64,000 bases of DNA from Lamellibrachia satsuma (GCA_033239005.1 BSQZ01000099.1:875501-939500), one strand, 5' to 3'; positions 37,713 to 51,112 are shown, numbered from the stretch's first letter. The notes: generated from the sequence alone by a model not told the origin. Numbers and translations are program-made.

Positions 37713-38066
37713 CAATACAAGTATCAAGGACCCGCCTTTGTTCAGTGGCTTAGACACGTTTCCAATGTGTTCCTGCAGTATAGTTTATTAACATTTGATT
37801 TATTTTGTTGAACAACCACACACAATACGCAATAACTAAATCCTTCCACCCACTTCACAGAAAAAATAATCGTTTGATCCCAAGCCATTCAAAATGTCCA
37901 GCCGCCTATTCAAAGATCATATCATCAGTATCAGTATGGAGCCAAACGAAGAATCTGCTATCTGCACTACTCAGCGTTTCATAGACAACTTACGTGGCAT
38001 TAAAAAATATATTAGTACTCAGCCAAGGGCATCCGCAAGAATTGTTTTAAGGAAGGGTAAGAAAGA

Positions 38067-38132
<66 letters not shown>

Positions 38133-38179
38133 TATTTAGTCATATCCCATTAAAATAATGTGTGTGCGTGCGTGGGTGG

Positions 38180-38273
<94 letters not shown>

Positions 38274-38300
38274 TATTTAGTCATATCCCATTAAAATAAT
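38067..38300. repeat. Two (TA)n arrays, each followed by the same 29-bp direct repeat
   Basis: TCTATTTAGTCATATCCCAT and nine further bases occur at 38131-38159 and 38272-38300, each right after a (TA)n tract (38067-38130, 38186-38271). A TGCGTGGGTGGG stretch separates the copies. Confidence 0.92.
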
Positions 38301-40265
38301 TTAAATTAAAAAGATATCAAAAGAATGATCAGACAATGTACTTCAAAAGAAAAATAAACACGAATAGTCGGGACTTCACATTCACATTCACTAATGGTTG
38401 TTACGCACAAGGACACCAACCGTAACGACAGTTACTATGGTTTTGCTAGTCTTGTATCCTGTCCGTGCTTTGTGAAATGTCAATATCTTGCTTCTGAGTT
38501 AATGATCACACATAGCTTAGTTTGTAAATTACTGCTACCACTCGAGTAGATGAATTTGGACATGGATGAATAAACTGTTGCACGCGTATACGGTTTGTTC
38601 CGTGTTCTAAAGCCCTACGTTGTGGCGACCCACGGTAGAACTCAATACACCTCGCAACTGTACGTCAGACGTTTCATCACATGTTTGATTTTTTAATCGA
38701 AGAGGGCCCTTTAATATTCTAAGGTTCTTCTCCTTGTCCATTACAAACCCCTTATGAGTCATCTACCTGATGTGCATTCCAAGGAAGAATAATACAGCAC
38801 TGGATGCATATAAATGTTGGACTTTCGTTATCCTTCGAAGGTTGCGACCAGTACTGTCATTTTTTCCCAGTAATTTTTATTGATTCCCCCATTATGTCTT
38901 AAATACAAATTATAGTGAATTACAACAGCTATTGTCAGGCTTGCAAACCAGTGTGAGAGACAACCGCCTTAAGCTGCAGCCCAGAGTAAAGATGGTAATT
39001 CTCTGTGAAAAGCAGAGTATCACCCTGAGAAGCTACAGCTATGATGTCACCCATCTCGAGAATCACAATGATGTGTTTTTGGAGACGCATTTGGCGACAC
39101 GAAACAATAAAGAGCCGTAGGCCTCGAATGTAATGCAACACAAAAGTATTGCTACTATCTTGGAACAAATACAGCAGAAGACCATGTCCAAAGTTTTTTT
39201 TTAATTACCATCATACAGTGAAAAGTTCAGCTTTGTCCTGAAAGATAAACAACTGAAAATGGTGAGGAATACTTGGAGTTCCCCTGGAGTCGCATGCACA
39301 GCCATCGCCGTAAAGGTCGAGTATATTGGTTTGGACTTCCGAAAGACGCACGACGAAGCATACAATGGTACTTTGTATTAGGCAGGGAAGACGAATGGCG
39401 TGCAGTGGTCCACCTCTTGTAAGGTCCCTATCACAAGCGGCCATACAGTGGTCCACCTCTTGTAAGGTCCCTATCACAAGCGGCCATACAGTACATAATA
39501 CTTTTCCATGATAGTTTCCCCTCACGAGAGGCTACCGCTGTTATAAGGCCATTGTACACTTTCAAAAGGGGTAGCATTCTAAGAAGGTGAACTACTATAT
39601 GCGTGCCTGCGTGTATCCTGCAGAAAAAACTGCCATCTGGTGTAGTTTTTGGTAACATTATTATCCCCCTTTTTTCAGAATCTGGACCCGCCATAAATTG
39701 TGACCGTTAATATCGTTGAAAAACTTCAAATTAATAATTACAGGTACTTATTAGCGCCTATAGTCCACACACACCAATCTAGGTATTGTGATTTTGTAAA
39801 GATAATAGTTGAATGGAACCAACTCACTGAGCGGCTGGAACAATGGGTGACTTCAACCAACCGACTTTATGCGCACTCACTCTCCGACGTAGACTGTAGC
39901 CAATTTTGGGAACGTGCCAGAATTTTAGACATCTCTTACCCTTATTCATGAATATATGAATGGAAAACATAACAATTTCGATTACTGGTGCAAAGGCACC
40001 ATTGTACAAAATTACCAAAGAATGGTGATCTCACTATCTGTTACAAATGAACGAACAAACCATCTTTTGAGAGCATGTTTTTTTAACTGCGACATTTTCA
40101 GAAATCATCCTGGAACTCTCCGATTTATTGTCTCGGCGTCTCTTTAACCTTTACTGCTATGTCCTCCAAGCTGATATATGTTATGTTTCGTCATCATTTT
40201 CCTAGATACCATTTTGGGTGATGCAATTAAATGCCTTCTGTAATATGATTAGTTGTTGACATAAG
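38301..40265. other. Mostly unassigned sequence with a 46-bp tandem duplication
   Basis: GTGGTCCACCTCTTGTAAGG with flanking bases is duplicated at about 39410-39490. Open frames at 38932-39120 (+) and 39700-39951 (+) have fairly gene-like residue content but no recognised family and no convincing splice sites. Confidence 0.4.
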
Positions 40266-40270
40266 TTTAT

Positions 40271-40294
40271 TGTGTGTGTGTGTGTGCGTGTGTG

Positions 40295-40370
<76 letters not shown>

Positions 40371-40387
40371 TGTGTGTGTGCGTGTGT
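40271..40387. repeat. (TG)n/(TGCG)n microsatellite abutting a splice acceptor
   Basis: TG and TGCG repeats occupy the last 117 bases of the intron, up to the AG used by the next exon. There is no separate polypyrimidine tract. Confidence 0.95.
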
Positions 40388-40389
40388 AG

Positions 40390-40661
40390 ACAGGCCGAGG
40401 CAGATGTGGTGGACCTGAAAGACGGAGAATCCTACTTTGTCATTCTGCGAGTGACCAATAAACTCGGCTTTATCTACACTGTCCACTCTAATGGTGTCAC
40501 AGTGAAGTTGGAACTACTGTTACAAGGCAATGTCTGGGAAGGTGATATTGTTGGGACTGACCTCAATTACCAGTCTTCTGTCACAAGTCTGTCAGCTAAT
40601 TGGGATGGATTTGGTGAACCAAAGAATGATGACAGTGGTCCAGTGTTAGAGTTAGCAGTAG
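40390..40661 (+). CDS. FN3-like extracellular protein, exon 1 in window
   Basis: The open frame reads AEADVVDLKDGESYFVILRV, then TNKLG and SNGVTVKLELL, then GDIVGTDLNYQSSVTSLSAN and WDGFGEP. This covers the end of one beta-sandwich repeat (YFVxLRVTNxxG-SNGV) and the opening of the next (DLNYQSS-WDGF). Repeats of this kind occur in large extracellular or membrane proteins of marine invertebrates and resemble fibronectin type III. The exon follows an AG at 40388-40389, or the CAG four bases on. It ends in phase 1 at GTAG|GTGTTT; this donor was chosen because it joins in frame with the next exon, making a Glu codon. Any signal peptide or earlier domains lie upstream and were not found. Confidence 0.65.
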
Positions 40662-41106
40662 GTGTTTCAAGTGTATAATCAGGGTCTTTTGATTGATTAT
40701 ATTTTGTCTAATCATTCACTATAAGTGTCACTATAAGAATACAAAATAGTTCATTGACAGTATTAAATTTAGGTATTTTCCATTTTTTCTGGCAGTGTAA
40801 GTTAAGTCTGTCTCTTCAACGCACACGTCTTCATCCAAGCAATAATGGCCAGTCACAAGAGAGTCATTTGAGGCAGGTTTATAATATAAATAAACTGTCC
40901 ATGCAATATATATATTTCCTGGTCAGAGTCCATTGTTCGAACATATACAAGAGACTATTGGATATATAGTCATATACCCCATACAGCGCATTCTTTGTTC
41001 ATTTGTATTTACATGTAAACAGGAACACTGCAATTATCCAGTTTTGTGGAATCATATAGAATATAATTGTACAACATGTATGTAATAAGGTGTCGATGTG
41101 TTACAG

Positions 41107-41398
41107 AAGTGAGTCATATTGATGCAACGATTATGGGACATCTCAAGATTGAGCACTACAAGGTGGGCGTCAGTACTGATCGTAGATTCCACATTACTAG
41201 GAACAACATCCGTCCTTTCATCAACGTTGGTCTCAATATGACATGGATGTTCTCCGACTTGTATCTCATTGCACATACCTCCATCTACTACGTAACAGTG
41301 CGGGAATACAGTGAGGCATCCTCAATGCTTTATGATACCTGCATCAAGGTCGGCTACGGCAGACATGTTGTTTCTGCTGGATCACTGGAGCTCTCCAA
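41107..41398 (+). CDS. FN3-like extracellular protein, exon 2
   Basis: A good acceptor (GTGTTACAG) ends at 41106 and a consensus donor AA|GTAAGT starts at 41399. The exon completes the repeat begun in exon 1: KIEHYKVGVSTDRR, then IRPFINVGLNMTWMFSDLYL and TSIYYVTVREYSEAS, ending HVVSAGSLELS. The order 'HYxVGxST - IRPFxNVGL - LxxxTxYYVTVR' is the core of these repeats. It ends in phase 2. With an acceptor at 50495 the next exon would continue in frame; with the stronger acceptor at 50512 it would not. Confidence 0.7.
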
Positions 41399-43432
41399 GT
41401 AAGTCACTGTAGATGAGGCCACCTGGTAGATGAATGTTCGATGATCACTTGAATTACTTGAAACAAGCTGTATTATGTGATATAGTGAAAAGCTGTCTAT
41501 TGACTGAACCATACCTTAAATCAGCGGTTCCCAACCAGGGGGTATGCCAGAGTTTTTCCAGGGGTTACACGGAGGGTTGGCTGAAGCTAAGATTCCGTGC
41601 AGTGTTGCAAAATGTTGTCAGTTTGTGTGGTCCATGAAGGAGAAACTGTGTTTCTGTAATACTATCAAATTCACACAAAACATATTCCTGTCAAGCAAAC
41701 ATTAAATGCTATTAGAAAACATCATGATCCAAGTCTATAAATTGCTATATCCGAAAGACCAACAGTTTTCCCAGTGAAGATACTTCTCATCTCAAATATT
41801 TGTAAGTTACGATAATTTCGCATCATTTCAATGGTTAGTACCTAACTAGTAAGTTTGCACCATCAAGTCCAACACCCACAATACCAGGCTCTTGTGCCAA
41901 GAGTTCGAGCTCATTGGCTGTCACGGGGAACGTCATTGTCTAGAGTGATGTCGCAAAAAATTTAGATCACCAAATTTTTATATGCGTTAACAAGGAGTAG
42001 CCTCAAAAATAAAAAAAAACCTTGGAGCAAGGTTCTCGAAGCTTGCACGCTTGAATAACATCGTTTTCCATGTGAACTCATTTAACAAGTCACTCCAAGG
42101 CTAGTTCACCATGGTGATTGATTTCTTGGACAGTGTACAGGCATACATCATGAAGCTAGAGCTGGTGGGATGGCAAAATCAAAGAAAGATGCTTCAACAT
42201 GTGGCGCTTCACATGTCCAACGTTGGGGGGTTCAAACGAACCCTCCTTTTTGAGAGAATTTTTTTGCATTTTCAGAAATTGTCCCAGAAATCCCTGGCTG
42301 ATTATGTACACTCAAACCCCCCTTTAAACCCTGAGGTTGGGCCTGCTTCAGGATGAAGAAATGGGACATGGAAAAATGGGGCAACTTGTGCATGCACACC
42401 TGCCTTCCATGCAGAGGAATTTCATACGTACCCGGATCTGAGAGCGCTGCATTCGAATTTCATCCATTCATTGTGGAGGATTTGTTGAAGTTTGTGAATA
42501 ACTCCACCATACGTGATGCATTTGAAGCACGTGAAGCTCTTCCCCTGCCAAACTGTTGGTCTAAGATGAACAAATAATATCCATATGATGTAGCTGAAGT
42601 GCCCATGAAGGTTGCTGATGTTTCCATCTACATATCTTTGCAAACAAGGATTCGTGGCAGTATTCTGCATAAAACTAAATTAAGGGACAGGGGTCATGAC
42701 AATTAGCAACAGCAGTCCTCTGTCTCACTGATCATTCTAGCCCCAGCTGGTACCAGGTAACCAACCCAGCTACCTGCTAAAGCCTGTTGTTTCAATGTTT
42801 GTGTGAGCTGATAAGACATGTCTGGGAAGACATGGGAAGGTGGGGGTTCACAAACCAGATGGCTTCATCATTTACTATGGATAGTACTAGGGTGTATTAC
42901 CTCTGACCAGTTTCCATGAAAGGCTACTACTACTACTGGGCTGACCCTCTAGCTACTCAGATACACCCGTGTATGCATATCCTGTTCTACTATGTAGCTC
43001 CTCCCATACCCCAATGGAACAGGTCGATAAAAAGACAGGTTATTCCTCATCATTAGTTGAGTTCTGTATTTAACTGACATTATGAGTTGTGAGCTCTCAT
43101 TAATGATAATGTAATTTTCCAAGCATCCAAGCGAGCACCATATTTAGGGTGGTAGACCAATTGACCAGCTAAGGCTGTGTGGGAACACTTTGTTATAGGC
43201 AGAGTGGTTGCAAATCAGTTGTCAGATGCACACTGTAATTTATATAATATTACTCATGATTTTGTTGTTATTTCTAATTGTTGTACTTTTGCTTCTACTT
43301 TTACTTCAAGAACTTTTGAAAAATAGTTTTATTTTTTACTCAAGTACTTTTTTAAATAGTACTTCTACTTTTACTCAAGTACTTTTTAGGTGAATTACTT
43401 TTACTCAAGTACAAAATTAAAGTAATTTAATC
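41399..43432. other. First part of a large intron; contains transposon scraps
   Basis: CAGCGGTTCCCAACCAGGGG at 41522 looks like a hAT-type terminal repeat without a partner. A dispersed repeat lies at 42222-42352. No exon was recognised. The stretch just before the satellite is rich in TACTTTTACT-like motifs (43280-43410). Confidence 0.45.
42222..42352 (+). repeat. Dispersed repeat, copy 2
   Basis: Matches 17285-17440 in the same orientation. It starts with a GGGGGGTTCAAACGAACCCT palindrome-like motif. Confidence 0.7.
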
Positions 43433-43434
43433 AG

Positions 43435-46400
43435 CCCTGCCCTTACCACTGCACTAAATAGCAGGGAAGACTAACTGTATGTAAGTAACCTTGGCCTTAC
43501 CCCTTCATTAAGTAGCAGTGAAGACTAAGTGTGTATGTAAGTAGCCTCGCCCTTACCCCTTCACTAAGTAACAGGGAAGACTAAGTGTGTATGTAAGTAA
43601 CCTCACCCTGACCCCTTCACTAAGTAACAGGGAAGACTAAGTGTGTATGTAAGTAGCCTCGCCCTTACCCCTTCACTATGTAGCATAGAAGACTAAGTGA
43701 GTATGTAAGTAACCTCGCCCTTACCCCTTCACCAAGTAGCAGTGATGATTAAGTGTGTATGTAAGTAACCTCGCCCTTACCCCTTCACTATGTAGCATAG
43801 AAGACTAAGTGAGTATGTAAGTAACCTCGCCCTTACCCCTTCACTAAGTAGCAGTGATGACTAAGTGTGTATGTAAGTAGCCTCACCCTTACCCCTTCAC
43901 TAAGTAGCAGTGATGACTAAGTGTGTATGTAAGTAGCCTCGCCCTTACCCCTTCACTAAGTAGCAGTGATGACTAAGTGTGTATGTAAGTAACCTCGCCC
44001 TTACCCCTTCACCAAGTAGCAGTGATGACTAAGTGAGTATGTAAGTAACCTCGCCCTTACCCCTTCACCAAGTAGCAGTGATGACTAAGTGAGTATGTAA
44101 GTAACCTCACCCTTACCCCTTCACTAAGTAGCAGTGATGACTAAGTGAGTATGTAAGTAACCTCGCCCTTACCCCTTCACTAAGTAGCAGTGATGACTAA
44201 GTGTGTATGTAAGTAACCTCGCCCTTACCCCTTCACTAAGTAGCAGTGATGACTAAGTGTGTATGTAAGTAACCTCGCCCTTACCCCTTCACTAAGTAGC
44301 AGTGATGACTAAGTGTGTATGTAAGTAACCTCGCCCTTACCCCTTCACTAAGTAGCAGTGATGACTAAGTGTGTATGTAAGTAACCTCGCCCTTACCCCT
44401 TCACTAAGTAGCAGTGATGACTAAGTGAGTATGTAAGTAACCTCGCCCTTACCCCTTCACTAAGTAGCAGTGATGACTAAGTGTGTATGTAAGTAACCTC
44501 GCCCTTACCCCTTCACTAAGTAGCAGTGATGACTAAGTGTGTATGTAAGTAACCTCGCCTTACCCCTTCACTAAGTAGCAGTGATGACTAAGTGTGTATG
44601 TAAGTAACCTCGCCCTTACCCCTTCACTAAGTAGCAGTGATGACTAAGTGTGTATGTAAGTAACCTCGCCCTTACCCCTTCACTAAGTAGCAGTGATGAC
44701 TAAGTGTGTATGTAAGTAACCTCGCCCTTACCCCTTCACTAAGTAGCAGTGATGACTAAGTGTGTATGTAAGTAACCTCGCCCTTACCCCTTCACTAAGT
44801 AGCAGTGATGACTAAGTGTGTATGTAAGTAACCTCGCCCTTACCCCTTCACTAAGTAGCAGTGATGACTAAGTGAGTATGTAAGTAACCTCGCCCTTACC
44901 CCTTCACTAAGTAGCAGTGATGACTAAGTGTGTATGTAAGTAACCTCGCCCTTACCCCTTCACTAAGTAGCAGTGATGACTAAGTGAGTATGTAAGTAAC
45001 CTCGCCCTTACCCCTTCACTAAGTAGCAGTGATGACTAAGTGTGTATGTAAGTAACCTCGCCCTTACCCCTTCACTAAGTAGCAGTGATGACTAAGTGTG
45101 TATGTAAGTAACCTCGCCCTTACCCCTTCACTAAGTAGCAGTGATGACTAAGTGTGTATGTAAGTAACCTCGCCCTTACCCCTTCACTAAGTAGCAGTGA
45201 TGACTAAGTGTGTATGTAAGTAACCTCACCCTTACCCCTTCACTAAGTAGCAGTGATGACTAAGTGTGTATGTAAGTAACCTCGCCCTTACCCCTTCACT
45301 AAGTAGCAGTGATGACTAAGTGTGTATGTAAGTAACCTCGCCCTTACCCCTTCACTAAGTAGCAGTGATGACTAAGTGTGTATGTAAGTAACCTCGCCCT
45401 TACCCCTTCACTAAGTAGCAGTGATGACTAAGTGTGTATGTAAGTAACCTCGCCCTTACCCCTTCACCAAGTAGCAGTGATGACTAAGTGTGTATGTAAG
45501 TAACCTCGCCCTTACCCCTTCACCAAGTAGCAGTGATGACTAAGTGTGTATGTAAGTAACCTCGCCCTTACCCCTTCACCAAGTAGCAGTGATGACTAAG
45601 TGTGTATGTAAGTAACCTCGCCCTTACCCCTTCACCAAGTAGCAGTGATGACTAAGTGTGTATGTAAGTAACCTCGCCCTTACCCCTTCACCAAGTAGCA
45701 GTGATGACTAAGTGTGTATGTAAGTAACCTCGCCCTTACCCCTTCACCAAGTAGCAGTGATGACTAAGTGTGTATGTAAGTAACCTCACCCTTACCCCTT
45801 CACCAAGTAGCAGTGATGACTAAGTGAGTATGTAAGTAACCTTGACCTTACCCCTTCACGAAGTAGCAGTGATGACTAAGTGTGTATGTAAGTAACCTCG
45901 CCCTTACCCCTTCACGAAGTAGCAGTGATGACTAAGTGTGTATGTAAGTAACCTCACCCTTACCCCTTCACCAAGTAGCAGTGATGACTAAGTGTGTATG
46001 TAAGTAACCTCGCCCTTACCCCTTCACCAAGTAGCAGTGATGACTAAGTGTGTATGTAAGTAACCTCGCCCTTACCCCTTCACCAAGTAGCAGTGATGAC
46101 TAAGTGAGTATGTAAGTAACCTCGACCTTACCCCTTCACCAAGTAGCAGTGATGACTAAGTGAGTATGTAAGTAACCTTGACCTTACCCCTTCACTAATT
46201 AGCAGTGATGACTAAGTGTGTATGTAAGTAACCTCGCCCTTACCCCTTCACTAAGTAGCAGTGATGACTAAGTGTGTATGTAAGTAACCTCGCCCTTACC
46301 CCTTCACTAAGTAGCAGTGATGACTAAGTGTGTATGTAAGTAACCTCGCCCTTACCCCTTCACTAAGTAGCAGTGATGACTAAGTGTGTATGTAATTAAC

Positions 46401-49400
46401 CTCGCCCTTACCCCTTCACTAAGTAGCAGTGATGACTAAGTGAGTATGTAAGTAACCTTGACCTTACCCCTTCACTAAGTAGCAGTGATGACTAAGTGTG
46501 TATGTAAGTAACCTCGCCCTTACCCCTTCACTAAGTAGCAGTGATGACTAAGTGTGTATGTAAGTAACCTCGCCCTTACCCCTTCACTAAGTAGCAGTGA
46601 TGACTAAGTGTGTATGTAAGTAACCTCGCCCTTACCCCTTCACTAAGTAGCAGTGATGACTAAGTGTGTATGTAAGTAACCTCGCCCTTACCCCTTCACT
46701 AAGTAGCAGTGATGACTAAGTGAGTATGTAAGTAACCTCGACCTTACCCCTTCACTAAGTAGCAGTGATGACTAAGTGTGTATGTAAGTAACCTCGCCCT
46801 TACCCCTTCACTAAGTAGCAGTGATGACTAAGTGTGTATGTAAGTAACCTCGCCCTTACCCCTTCACTAAGTAGCAGTGATGACTAAGTGTGTATGTAAG
46901 TAACCTCGCCCTTACCCCTTCACTAAGTAGCAGTGATGACTAAGTGTGTATGTAAGTAACCTCGCCCTTACCCCTTCACTAAGTAGCAGTGATGACTAAG
47001 TGTGTATGTAAGTAACCTCGCCCTTACCCCTTCACTAAGTAGCAGTGATGACTAAGTGAGTATGTAAGTAACCTCGCCCTTACCCCTTCACTAAGTAGCA
47101 GTGATGACTAAGTGTGTATGTAAGTAACCTCGCCCTTACCCCTTCACTAAGTAGCAGTGATGACTAAGTGTGTATGTAAGTAACCTCGCCCTTACCCCTT
47201 CACTAAGTAGCAGTGATGACTAAGTGTGTATGTAAGTAACCTCGCCCTTACCCCTTCACTAAGTAGCAGTGATGACTAAGTGTGTATGTAAGTAACCTCG
47301 CCCTTACCCCTTCACTAAGTAGCAGTGATGACTAAGTGAGTATGTAAGTAACCTTGACCTTACCCCTTCACTAAGTAGCAGTGATGACTAAGTGAGTATG
47401 TAAGTAACCTCGCCCTTACCCCTTCACTAAGTAGCAGTGATGACTAAGTGTGTATGTAAGTAACCTCGCCCTTACCCCTTCACTAAGTAGCAGTGATGAC
47501 TAAGTGTGTATGTAAGTAACCTTGACCTTACCCCTTCACTAAGTAGCAGTGATGACTAAGTGTGTATGTAAGTAACCTCGCCCTTACCCCTTCACTAAGT
47601 AGCAGTGATGACTAAGTGTGTATGTAAGTAACCTCGCCCTTACCCCTTCACTAAGTAGCAGTGATGACTAAGTGTGTATGTAAGTAACCTCGCCCTTACC
47701 CCTTCACTAAGTAGCAGTGATGACTAAGTGTGTATGTAAGTAACCTCGCCCTTACCCCTTCACTAAGTAGCAGTGATGACTAAGTGTGTATGTAAGTAAC
47801 CTCGCCCTTACCCCTTCACTAAGTAGCAGTGATGACTAAGTGTGTATGTAAGTAACCTTGACCTTACCCCTTCACTAAGTAGCAGTGATGACTAAGTGTG
47901 TATGTAATTAACCTCGCCCTTACCCCTTCACTAAGTAGCAGTGATGACTAAGTGTGTATGTAAGTAACCTCGCCCTTACCCCTTTACTAAGTAGCAGTGA
48001 TGACTAAGTGTGTATGTAAGTAACCTCGCCCTTACCCCTTCACTAAGTAGCAGTGATGACTAAGTGTGTATGTAAGTAACCTCGCCCTTACCCCTTCACT
48101 AAGTAGCAGTGATGACTAAGTGAGTATGTAAGTAACCTTGACCTTACCCCTTCACTAAGTAGCAGTGATGACTAAGTGTGTATGTAAGTAACCTCACCCT
48201 TACCCCTTCACTAAGTAGCAGTGATGACTAAGTGAGTATGTAAGTAACCTCACCCTTACCCCTTCACTAAGTAGCAGTGATGACTAAGTGTGTATGTAAG
48301 TAACCTCGCCCTTACCCCTTCACTAAGTAGCAGTGATGACTAAGTGTGTATGTAAGTAACCTCGACCTTACCCCTTCACTAAGTAGCAGTGATGACTAAG
48401 TGAGTATGTAAGTAACCTCGACCTTACCCCTTCACTAAGTAGCAGTGATGACTAAGTGAGTATGTAAGTAACCTTGACCTTACCCCTTCACTAAGTAGCA
48501 GTGATGACTAAGTGTGTATGTAAGTAACCTTGACCTTACCCCTTCACTAAGTAGCAGTGATGACTAAGTGTGTATGTAAGTAACCTCGCCCTTACCCCTT
48601 CACTAAGTAGCAGTGATGACTAAGTGTGTATGTAAGTAACCTCGCCCTTACCCCTTCACTAAGTAGCAGTGATGACTAAGTGTGTATGTAAGTAACCTCG
48701 CCCTTACCCCTTCACTAAGTAGCAGTGATGACTAAGTGAGTATGTAAGTAACCTTGACCTTACCCCTTCACTAAGTAGCAGTGATGACTAAGTGAGTATG
48801 TAAGTAACCTCGCCCTTACCCCTTCACTAAGTAGCAGTGATGACTAAGTGTGTATGTAAGTAACCTTGACCTTACCCCTTCACTAAGTAGCAGTGATGAC
48901 TAAGTGAGTATGTAAGTAACCTCGCCCTTACCCCTTCACTAAGTAGCAGTGATGACTAAGTGTGTATGTAAGTAACCTCGCCCTTACCCCTTCACTAAGT
49001 AGCAGTGATGACTAAGTGTGTATGTAAGTAACCTCGCCCTTACCCCTTCACTAAGTAGCAGTGATGACTAAGTGTGTATGTAAGTAACCTCGCCCTTACC
49101 CCTTCACTAAGTAGCAGTGATGACCAAGTGTGTATGTAAGTAGCCTCACCCTTACCCCTTCACTAAGTAGCAGTGATGACTAAGTGTGTATGTAAGTAAC
49201 CTTGACCTTACCCCTTCACTAAGTAGCAGTGATGACTAAGTGAGTATGTAAGTAACCTCGCCCTTACCCCTTCACTAAGTAGCAGTGATGACTAAGTGTG
49301 TATGTAAGTAACCTTGACCTTACCCCTTCACTAAGTAGCAGTGATGACTAAGTGAGTATGTAAGTAACCTCGCCCTTACCCCTTCACTAAGTAGCAGTGA

Positions 49401-50447
49401 TGACTAAGTGAGTATGTAAGTAACCTCGCCCTTACCCCTTCACTAAGTAGCAGTGATGACTAAGTGTGTATGTAAGTAACCTCGCCCTTACCCCTTCACT
49501 AAGTAGCAGTGATGACTAAGTGAGTATGTAAGTAACCTCGCCCTTACCCCTTCACCAAGTAGCAGTGATGACTAAGTGTGTATGTAAGTAACCTCGCCCT
49601 TACCCCTTCACTAAGTAGCAGTGATGACTAAGTGTGTATGTAAGTAACCTTGCCCTTACCCCTTCACTAAGTAGCAGTGATGACTAAGTGTGTATGTAAG
49701 TAACCTCGCCCTTACCCCTTCACCAAGTAGCAGTGATGACTAAGTGTGTATGTAAGTAACCTCGTCCTTACCCCTTCACTAAGTAGCAGTGATGACTAAG
49801 TGTGTATGTAAGTAGCCTCACCCTTACCCCTTCACTAAGTAGCAGTGATGACTAAGTATGTATGTAAGTAACCTCGCCCTTACCCCTTCACTAAGTAGCA
49901 TTGATGACTAAGTGTGTATGTAAGTAACCTCGCCCTTACCCCTTCACTAAGTAGCAGTGATGACTAAGTGAGTATGTAAGTAACCTCGCCCTTACCCCTT
50001 CACTAAGTAGCAGTGATGACTAAGACTGTATGTAAGTAACCTTGACCTTACCCCTTCACTAAGTAGCAGTGATGACTAAGTGAGTATGTAAGTAGCCTCG
50101 CCCTTACCCCTTCACTAAGTAGCAGTGATGACTAAGTGTGTATGTAAGTAGCCTCGCCCTTACCCCTTCACTAAGTAGCAGTGATGACTAAGTGTGTATG
50201 TAAGTAACCTCGCCCTTACCCCTTCACTAAGTAGCAGTGATGACTAAGTGAGTATGTAAGTAACCTTGACCTTACCCCTTCACTAAGTAGCAGTGATGAC
50301 TAAGTGAGTATGTAAGTAGCCTCGCCCTTACCCCTTCACTAAGTAGCAGTGATGACTAAGTGTGTATGTAAGTAACCTCGCCCTTACCCCTTCACTAAGT
50401 AGCAGTGATGACTAAGTGTGTATGTAAGTAACCTCGCCCTTACTTCC
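43435..50447. repeat. 56-bp satellite array, about 125 units, inside an intron
   Basis: The unit is CCTCGCCCTTACCCCTTCAC, then TAAGTAGCAGTGATGACTAA, then GTGTGTATGTAAGTAA. The first five or six units (43435-43760) are the most diverged. The core is highly uniform, with three recurrent alternatives: GTGTGTATG/GTGAGTATG, CACTAAG/CACCAAG and CTCGCCC/CTTGACC. CACCAAG variants cluster at about 45460-46140 and CTTGACC variants from about 46160 on. One unit near 44548 lacks one C. The plus strand has stops in every unit, so it cannot be coding. Confidence 0.98.
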
Positions 50448-50495
50448 TCTATGTGCCAACAGCCTTTGATGAATGTCTTCTATGAAATGTCACAG

Positions 50496-50670
50496 TCTCT
50501 GTCTTGTTCCAGGAGTGTTCCTCTATGTGCCGTCAGCAACTGAGACTCGATGTTCACAGCAGATCTACCCAATGACTGGTCCAGAATTGCACTGGATGCC
50601 GCTTGAACACAAATGCTTGCATGGGTTTCAACAGCACAAACTGGACAGCGTCGCCTTCCAAGATTACCAG
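50496..50670 (+). CDS. FN3-like extracellular protein, exon 3 (start uncertain)
   Basis: The frame reads GVFLYVPSATETRCSQQIYP, then ELHWMPLEHKCLHGFQQHKL and AFQDYQ, ending at CAG|GTGTGT in phase 0. Two acceptors are possible. TTGTTCCAG (exon from 50513) is stronger but its phase does not match exon 2. TGTCACAG (exon from 50496) is weaker but joins exon 2 in frame. The ELHW-F-DYQ pattern fits the opening of an FN3-like repeat. It begins about 50 bases after the end of the 56-bp satellite. Confidence 0.5.
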
Positions 50671-51112
50671 GTGTGTGGCAAGGATGTTATGCTATTGTAC
50701 TAATTAACTAGTTATACATTTACTTTCACAAAAGCTACTGTGATTAAACATGGCCAATTCAGTTCACTCGTCATTCACATGTTGCAGCAGTACACTCAAG
50801 TCTCTTGACTATAGACAATGATGGATATGTGTGAACAAATAGGTTTTTATGCAGTAATCATGAAGTGTGAAGTGTCAATTGCTTTTAGCAGTCGTATGGA
50901 TGAGATAACATTCTGATCTATGTTTAGGGCCGTTTAGTTTATGGAGTCATAATAAAATTATCACAATACAAATCATCCAGATTTTTCTGTACTTTTTATT
51001 GAATAAAAATTCTTTGATGAGCATCTTTAGAATATGTATCATTTAGTAGATTCGTATTATGTTGTATTTTGTTCCGTTGGTCTCAGCTGGATTATGCAAG
51101 AAAAGGTTTGAG

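Noticed and set aside
41522..41600. hAT-type end CAGCGGTTCCCAACC
   Set aside because: Only one end is visible. Kept as a note under the intron rather than called as an element.
43435..50447. CRISPR-like array
   Set aside because: Units are contiguous 56-bp repeats without unique spacers, in an animal genome, so this is a satellite.
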